From: Brachionus rotundiformis
Lineage: Eukaryota > Rotifera > Eurotatoria > Ploima > Brachionidae
Reading direction: 5' to 3'
Length of the DNA stretch: 64,000 nucleotides
NCBI GenBank assembly: GCA_016802295.1
Contig: JAESIW010000180.1
Span: 258,752-322,751, forward strand
The notes below the pieces were generated by a model. That model saw only the letters and a program-made list of their open reading frames with translations. It was not told the DNA's origin and did not search any database. This document shows positions 58,176 to 64,000 of the stretch, piece after piece; position 1 is the stretch's first letter, and every line of letters begins with the position of its first letter. The translations under genes were made by a program, and so were the position numbers.

Positions 58176-59656
58176 ATGGAAAGAACAATAATATACAATT
58201 TATTTTTAATATTCTTTTTGTATAGTAATAAAGCGCTTCTAGCCGATGAATTCGACAATTTTGTACGAAAATACAGCAAAACTTATCAAAATAATAAGGA
58301 AAAAAATTATCGGTAAATTTAAAATCATTCATTTTTTGCAAAAATTTCATCATTTGACCAGGAGGTCAGTTTTTTTTGACAATTTGAGCATGATTAAGCA
58401 GCATAACATTCGATACAAGCAAAATCTTGAATCATTTTTTCTCAAAGTCAACAAATTCACCGATCTAACTTATGAAGAACTGATGGTCAGAACTCATGGA
58501 CGAGTGAAAATTTTGAACAATTTGATTCCAAATTTGCCAAGAAAAACCCTCGTTGTAAGAAAAAAATCAGTGCCCAGAAAAATAGGTAAAGTAAAGAGAC
58601 AATTTTGATTTTCTTGCTTTATTTTCTATTAGACTGGAGACGTCGAGGTTTTGTCACAAAGGTTAAAGACCAAGGAACATGCGGGTTTAAAGAAGAAAAA
58701 AAAATTTATTTTTAATTTTAATTTTTCCTTCAAGGGCTTGTTGGGCGTTTTCGGTGATAGGAGTTGTAGAGGCTCAAATTAAAAAACATCTTGGTAGACT
58801 GGTTGATTTGTCAGCCAAGCAGCTGATTGATTGTAACTATAATTTGACACATGGTAATTGGGGATGTGATGGTGGCTTTGAAGAGCCAGCTTTTCGGTAT
58901 ATTGAGGAATATGGAATTATGAACGAGTCAGATTATAAGGTTCAAAATTTAATTAAAAAGATTTTAAGAAATTAATTTAAATATTTCTTAGTACGATGAA
59001 AGTAGATTGTATGAGTGTAGGCATAATTTAACAAAAGTTGTCAAAACAAAACCATATGAAGTTATACCAGTTAATGAAATTCAGCTTCAAATAGTATTAT
59101 TTTTAATTTTAAACTAATAAAGTTGAGAGGAAGTAAAATTAGTTAATTTTTAATAATTTATTAGAGATTTTTATTAAATTTAAGAAGTCGCCTTTTTTAG
59201 AAACTTTCCTATGAATTAGTAATTTTAAACGGAACACATTTTATAGACAAAAGAGTCAATTTAAATCATTATTATTAAAAATTAACAGATTAAAAAAAAT
59301 TAAAAAATAAACTTGAGTTTTTTAATTAAAACAATATCAGTTTAAATAATTGATTAAAGGCTGTGGCAAGTATAGGACCGATTTCAGTGGCGATTCATGT
59401 TGATAGGAAATTTGAATTTTATCGATCAGGAATTTACTCAAATAAAAATTGTAAAAAAGATTACTATTCACTAAACCATGCGGCGCTCATAGTTGGCTAT
59501 GGAAAAGACCAAAAAACTGGTTATGACTATTGGATTGTGAAAAATTCATGGGGTACAGATTGGGGAGAAAGAGGTTATATCAAAATGAGAAGAAACTTTA
59601 ACAATATGTGTGGAATTGCTACAAATGGTTTATATGCTCTATTAGACATCAAATAA
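58176..59656 (+). CDS. Cathepsin L-like C1A cysteine protease
   Basis: Six exons: 58176-58312, 58362-58585, 58633-58684, 58735-58939, 58992-59093 and 59360-59656; all phases agree; 338 residues, normal for preprocathepsin L. A signal peptide (IIYNLFLIFFLYSNKALLA) leads to an inhibitor propeptide with the ERFNIN pattern (RRSVFFDNLSMIKQHN) and KFTDLTYEEL. The mature enzyme has the oxyanion Gln in VKDQGTCG and the nucleophile in ACWAFS, split by an intron. The usual CGSCW is CGACW here. Then WGCDGG, the catalytic His in LNHAALIVGYG and the Asn in VKNSWGTDWGERGY. It is expected in lysosomes or digestive fluid. The end of exon 5 (59093) is the least certain junction. It is convergent with VP-1 copy C, 168 bases away. 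Confidence 0.9.
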
Positions 59657-59824
59657 TTTAATAAAATAAATTTAATCTAAAAAAAATTAATTTAATACTG
59701 GTAAATAATTAGATAAAGAACATTTTTATTTTTAACTTAGATAAAGGAAAAAAAATTATAGTAGGATTAAATTTTGAATTAGTGATTGCAATGAAGTAAA
59801 AAAAAGTGTTTTAAAAACTGTAAA

Positions 59825-60669
59825 TTAAATCAAAAGAGAAGAAGCGCACGGAGATGAGCATGGAGGTGGACAAGTTTGAACTGGTACAGGCTGTGGTACA
59901 GGAACTGGTTGAGGACATGGAGTTGGCACAGGGACTGGAACTGGTTGTGGACATGCTTGAGGAACTGGTTGTGGAACGGGTACTGGACAAGGTTGAGGAA
60001 CCGGAGATGGCAAAGGAGTAGGACATGGCTGAGGTACTCTGACTGGGATTGGAACTTCGACTGGTACTGGCACTGGTCTTGGTACTCTAATTCTGATCGG
60101 AATGCGAACAGGACAAGGCTCTGGAACAGGCTGAGGAACTGGATATGGCTGTGGGACAGAGTATCTAACTGGAACTCTGACTTGTAGAGGAACTGCTACT
60201 GGTTGAGGTATTTGATATGGCATTGGAACATGGCATCTTGTTACTTGAGGAACTGGTTGAGGAATTCGAACAGGCTGTGCAACTGGTACAGGTTGAGGTA
60301 TTCTCATTGGTGTAGGTACTGGAACTCGTTGTGGTATGGGCACAGGTTGTGGACAAGGAGTTGGAACTGGTACAGGTATTGGTCTTGGACATGGAGTTGG
60401 CACAGGTATCTTTTGATAAGAGAAAAAAAAAACAAATTTCTAACGAAGAAACATTAAATCGTTGACAATTACAGTTACATGTTGTGGAACTGGTACTGGT
60501 GTGGGAACTGGTGTTGGAACTGGAACTGGTACTTGGCATGGAGCTTTTTGATATAAATAAATGTACTAATTTATAAGCTTAAATTGGTATTACCAGAACA
60601 TGGAGATGATTCGATAAGAGGTAAAGATAAAGGAGAAGCACCAAAAAGAGATGATTCAAAAAAAGCCAT
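59825..60669 (-). CDS. VP-1, copy C
   Basis: Exons (minus) 60594-60669, 60479-60543 and 59825-60409, 241 residues. It differs from A and B by PLQVRV for PLPVRV and by Pro for Leu in the short second exon (CCA for CTA). The second intron has a one-base length difference and substitutions. Everything else, including splice sites, is conserved. Confidence 0.8.
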
Positions 60670-61067
60670 TTTTGTAGATCTTTTTAAGTAGAATTCAGCT
60701 AGAATTGATAATTATTCAATTTAGAAGTTATTTGTCTAGTTTTAAAAATTGATTTTCTATTTATATTGGCAAGTCTTTTGCTTCTAAGTCATACATATTG
60801 GTTATAAATATAATATCTTGTATGATTGATCATTAAACAAGAAAGATATGTTTTTGAGAAAAAAATGTTTATTTTGATAAATTCACAAGCTAAGATGATT
60901 GACGAAAAAAATAATACAATCAAAACAAATTGAATAGTTTTACAATATCAATTCAAGCAGAAAAAAGTTTTGTAATAATATAAATTAGAAATAAAAATGG
61001 TACAAAACTCTATTCAAAATTTAATTTTATTTAAAATAATTAAAAACAAAACAAATAGATAAGAACT
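60670..61067. promoter_or_regulatory. Shared divergent promoter region, copy C
   Basis: 398 bases, again the same length and nearly identical to copies A and B. One change, AACTATG for AATATG-type context, lies just at the VP-2 start. Confidence 0.5.
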
Positions 61068-62044
61068 ATGTTCGGATTATCATTGCTAGACGGTAACTCT
61101 TTTGAATATTTCTTCTTAGATAATCGAATAAATTGAAAACAAATCTATTTGATATCTGATATTTATTTCAACTTTTTATTACTTGACTTTTAAAATAGGA
61201 TCATCATTTGGCTCACCATGTGAATCATCATGTTGTCCACCTCCGCCACCACCTCCACCACAGCCAGTGCCAGTGCCAGTACCTGTGCCACAGCCTGTTC
61301 CAGTACCAGTTAGAATTCCTCGTCACGTTCCACATCCAATTCCAACTCCAGTACCACAACCAGTACCAACACCAATAAGAGTACCTGTTCCAAGACCATG
61401 CCCTGTTCCAACTCCAGTGCCAGTTCCTCAGTCGTGTCCTGTTCCAGTTCCATTCAAAGTACCAGTCAGAGTACCTGTGCCAGTTCAACTCACTGTTCAC
61501 GAGCCAGTCCCACAAGCTCAAACTGTACAAATTCCAATCCGAGTACCAGTCCCTCAACCATGTCCAATACCAACACCAGTTCCTACTCCAGTTCCTGTTC
61601 GAGTACCTGTGAAAATACCAGTTCCACAACCGTATCCAATTGTTGAATGTGTTCAAGTGCCGTACAGAGTTCCAGTACCGAGACCATTTTGTGGTGAATA
61701 TATATATTTTTTTTAATTCTTATTTTTTATCATTTAAATTTTTTTTCTTTTCAATTGAAGTACAAGAAAAATATCCAGTTCCAGTTAAAGTACCAGTTCC
61801 ACACAAATATCCAGTACCTCAACCAGTTTCTGTACCAGTTAAAATTCCTACTCCTGTGCCAGTTCCACAACGAGTACCAGTACCAACTCCAGTACCTGTA
61901 CCTCAACCAATTCCTGTTCCAATTCCACCACCATGTCCTCCACCATGTCCATCTCCATGTGCATCTTCTACTCCATTATTACCATTTAGTTCATTTTCAT
62001 CTCCATTAGAAACATCTTCTTTCGATGCTCCACTATTTTTGTAA
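61068..62044 (+). CDS. VP-2, copy C
   Basis: Exons 61068-61092, 61199-61693 and 61761-62044, 267 residues. The only protein difference from A and B that I noted is Ile for Val in the stretch before the Cys-Pro closing motif (PIPPPCPPPC). The reading frame is intact, so all three copies could be expressed. Confidence 0.8.
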
Positions 62045-62126
62045 ACATACTCTCAGATTAAAATTCTAAATTTCAATTCTTATCATAAGTTCTAATATTT
62101 AAATAATTTATTTAATTAATAAATTC

Positions 62127-62522
62127 TAGAGATACTTAATTTAAATATCTTAATTCTTATTATTTTATAAAAATTGTCAATTAAAATATAAATTACCTCT
62201 ATTCCGATATTCTGTTTAGCATATTCTTTACACATAGTTAAAATAAAAATCAATAAGATCTATAATTTCTTTAGTATATTTTTACTTCTTCCTCAATCTA
62301 ATAAGATAAGATCGGCCTTCCAATTTAGATTTTTACTAGATTGCATAACAAATTCTGCCTTTTTAACTTATTTTAATTTTTAATGTGTCTTTTAAAAATT
62401 ACTGTTTAAAAATAATTATTTTTCCGGATTATAGAACAGTTATTATTTTTTTCGTAAAATTTTCATCTAAAAATTAAATTTTACAAAAATAAAGTAAATT
62501 TGGCTTAAGTTGAATTTTTATA
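62127..62522. other. Intergenic, upstream of lectin-like gene
   Basis: AT-rich; the cassette match has ended. No clear motif. Confidence 0.5.
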
Positions 62523-63260
62523 ATGAATTTGATATTGATAATTTTAATTCTTTACAGTTTATATACAATAGCAGTTAATGAAATTTCATCATATTTTGAA
62601 GGAAATAGTGGACCTCATTTGGAAATGGGTTTTTATAAAATAATGGACTTACATGAGATGGAAAAGCTCAAATGCCTTGTGAAATGTACCAAGACGATTA
62701 ACTGTACTGAGGCGATTTTTGATTTCAATTCAAAAACTTGTTCACTTATTTCCGGTTATTCCAAAAACACAAGCTTTTTGACAAGCTTGAATAAATTTAA
62801 GAAATATTTTGCCAAGAATCAGAATGAGTGCATTGGTAATTACGAATACTGGTCTAAAAAAGCCAAAGCTTGCCTACCATGCCCGATAAATTTTCAAAAA
62901 TTTGATGAAATATCTTTTAGTTGCTACCATTTATCTGGAATGAGTAAAAAGTTTTACGATGCCAAAAATTATTGTGAACAAATGAATGCATTTTTACCAA
63001 GACCTAATTCTACAATTGAGAGAGAATTAATCCAAGGTTTAGAGACTAGCAAAACTTATATATGGGTTGACTCTATTATTACACAACTTGGCGATGAGTT
63101 CAAGTGGGGCGATGGCTCCAAAATAAACGCAAGTATAATTATCAATAATTTTGGAGGATCTCCAACTTTTCTTAAACAAGATGCTCTAGTTTTATTAGAA
63201 AAAAGTCTTAATGATGCTGAAAATGATATTGAATGCAAAGTAATTTGTCAAATTTTCTAA
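62523..63260 (+). CDS. Secreted PAN/apple-like plus C-type lectin-like protein
   Basis: A single-exon gene of 245 residues. The signal peptide is about residues 1-17 (MNLILIILILYSLYTIA). A PAN/apple-like segment follows (about 25-95) with Cys spacing in KCLVKCTKTINCTEAIFDF and KTCSLISG. After a linker with CLPCP, a C-type lectin-like domain runs to the end: SCYHLSG, YDAKNYCEQMNAFLPRP, ERELIQGLE, YIWVDS, FKWGDGSKIN, NDIECKVICQIF. The EPN/QPD sugar-binding triplet is not visible, so calcium-dependent sugar binding is doubtful. It is possibly an innate recognition, mucus or adhesive protein. Confidence 0.8.
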   Translation: MNLILIILILYSLYTIAVNEISSYFEGNSGPHLEMGFYKIMDLHEMEKLKCLVKCTKTINCTEAIFDFNSKTCSLISGYSKNTSFLTSLNKFKKYFAKNQNECIGNYEYWSKKAKACLPCPINFQKFDEISFSCYHLSGMSKKFYDAKNYCEQMNAFLPRPNSTIERELIQGLETSKTYIWVDSIITQLGDEFKWGDGSKINASIIINNFGGSPTFLKQDALVLLEKSLNDAENDIECKVICQIF

Positions 63261-64000
63261 TTTCCAATAGTTTAAAACAAAAAACTTAAATACATTTAAT
63301 ATAATTAGATAATAATAAATTGTGAAACTAAAAATATTTTCTTTATTTTTATTTTTAAATTATCATCTATTTTATAGTGTTTTTTTTAGTGGTAACCAAA
63401 AATTAATTCTCTGTCATAAAAAAAAAAATTTCTTAATTCTCTATTATATAAAAATTGATATTATTTTTTTAATATTTAAAATTGATTATATATGGTATAA
63501 GTATGATATAATCCCAGTTTTTATTTTTATTCTTGTAAAATTTAACTAACTCCTTTAACCCTAAAATTCTTATTGTATATTTCTATCAGTCTTTTATCTC
63601 ATTATGTGCAACGAGCTCCCATAGGTGACTTATCATGTAGGCCGCCTCCGCAAGCTAGTCTTGCTGTAGCCTTTTTTATAATTTAATAATGATAGAATAC
63701 GAAACAAATGGCAACAAACCTTAAAAAAATATCTCCAGGTTGAAATTGGGAAAAAAGAAACACCTGCCAAAAGCAGTAAAGCACTTCATTGACGCTCGAA
63801 GTTATCTTAGATTTAGTAGATAATGATGCTGGTGATGAAGATGACTTACTTGTCAATTTGAATATGGAGTAGCAAGCCCATAGCAATTTGGGCCTAGCAA
63901 GCAACTAAAAAATGTAGATAACCTGTATCAAAAAAACCAAAACACTCCCTGCAAAATCAAGCAAAAAATTTAAATTAACTTTTCTTTCGCTTAAAAATTT
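63261..64000. other. Window end, no gene recognised
   Basis: AT-rich to about 63550. A GC-richer patch at 63595-63680 (GAGCTCCCATAGGTGACTTA, GTAGGCCGCCTCCGCAAGC) stands out but has no open frame. The 73-residue minus-strand ORF at 63683-63904 has no recognisable content. Confidence 0.4.

Larger units (their letters stand above)
59745..62126. repeat. VP cassette copy C
   Basis: Same order and orientation as copy B. The match begins near TAGGATTAAATTT at about 59760 and ends at AATAAATTCT about 62126, where B continues differently. C lacks the outer part carrying the neighbour's exon, so it was copied with different boundaries from A. Confidence 0.9.

Noticed and set aside
63590..63685. GC-rich patch as a possible small RNA gene
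   Set aside because: No tRNA arms, snRNA or SINE boxes could be identified; nothing to support a call.

Overview
The window reads as nuclear DNA of a small-genome, very AT-rich invertebrate. Most introns are about 45-55 bases with GT/AG ends. The genes are typical of animals: NOX5-type oxidase, SETD1-type methyltransferase, pentameric ligand-gated channel, EGF/ShK and Ig proteins, cathepsin L, C-type lectin, ataxin-10. Together with a PhoPQ/AprA-family protein and abundant non-LTR relics this best fits a monogonont rotifer of the Brachionus type. That is an inference from composition and gene content, not a database match. No prokaryotic operon structure, CRISPR array, rRNA or convincing tRNA was seen.

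Layout: 1-1349 is the 3' part of a PhoPQ-related gene. 1.5-3.7 kb holds retrotransposon relics and a TTAA-flanked MITE. eIF1 is at 4.7-5.1 kb. A four-exon NOX5-like gene (minus) lies at 7.6-11.0 kb, a three-exon channel without Cys-loop cysteines (minus) at 12.9-15.6 kb, an EGF/ShK secreted protein (minus) at 17.3-18.3 kb, and IMP4 (minus) at 21.7-22.6 kb. A SET1/SETD1 gene (minus) spans 26.1-31.3 kb; its large first exon is strikingly GC-rich in an AT-rich setting. Ataxin-10-like is at 34.9-36.2 kb (minus).

The most unusual part is 36.4-46.0 kb plus 59.7-62.1 kb. A roughly 2.4-kb cassette occurs three times. Each cassette carries two divergent three-exon genes, here called VP-1 and VP-2, encoding Val-Pro dipeptide-repeat proteins punctuated by Pro-Cys, with no signal peptide. 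Copies A and B form a large inverted repeat with a 3.4-kb spacer that holds a beta-1,4-galactosyltransferase-like gene. Copy C lies 14 kb further on, in the same orientation as B. Coding, intronic and promoter sequences are almost identical among copies. Arm A carries a decayed piece of the membrane-protein gene that is open next to arm B, which gives a direction to the duplication. Further VP fragments lie at 36.4 and 40.1 kb.

Between B and C are a membrane-protein gene with an uncertain 5' end, an Ig-domain/three-TM gene with a distant signal-peptide exon, several non-LTR reverse transcriptase relics, a broken Mutator-like transposase, a Tc1-like relic, a foldback MITE and a six-exon cathepsin L-like gene. 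A PAN/C-type-lectin secreted protein follows copy C.

Gene models were spliced by hand from reading frame, intron phase and family alignment from memory; no search was run. Non-coding stretches are mostly featureless AT-rich sequence.
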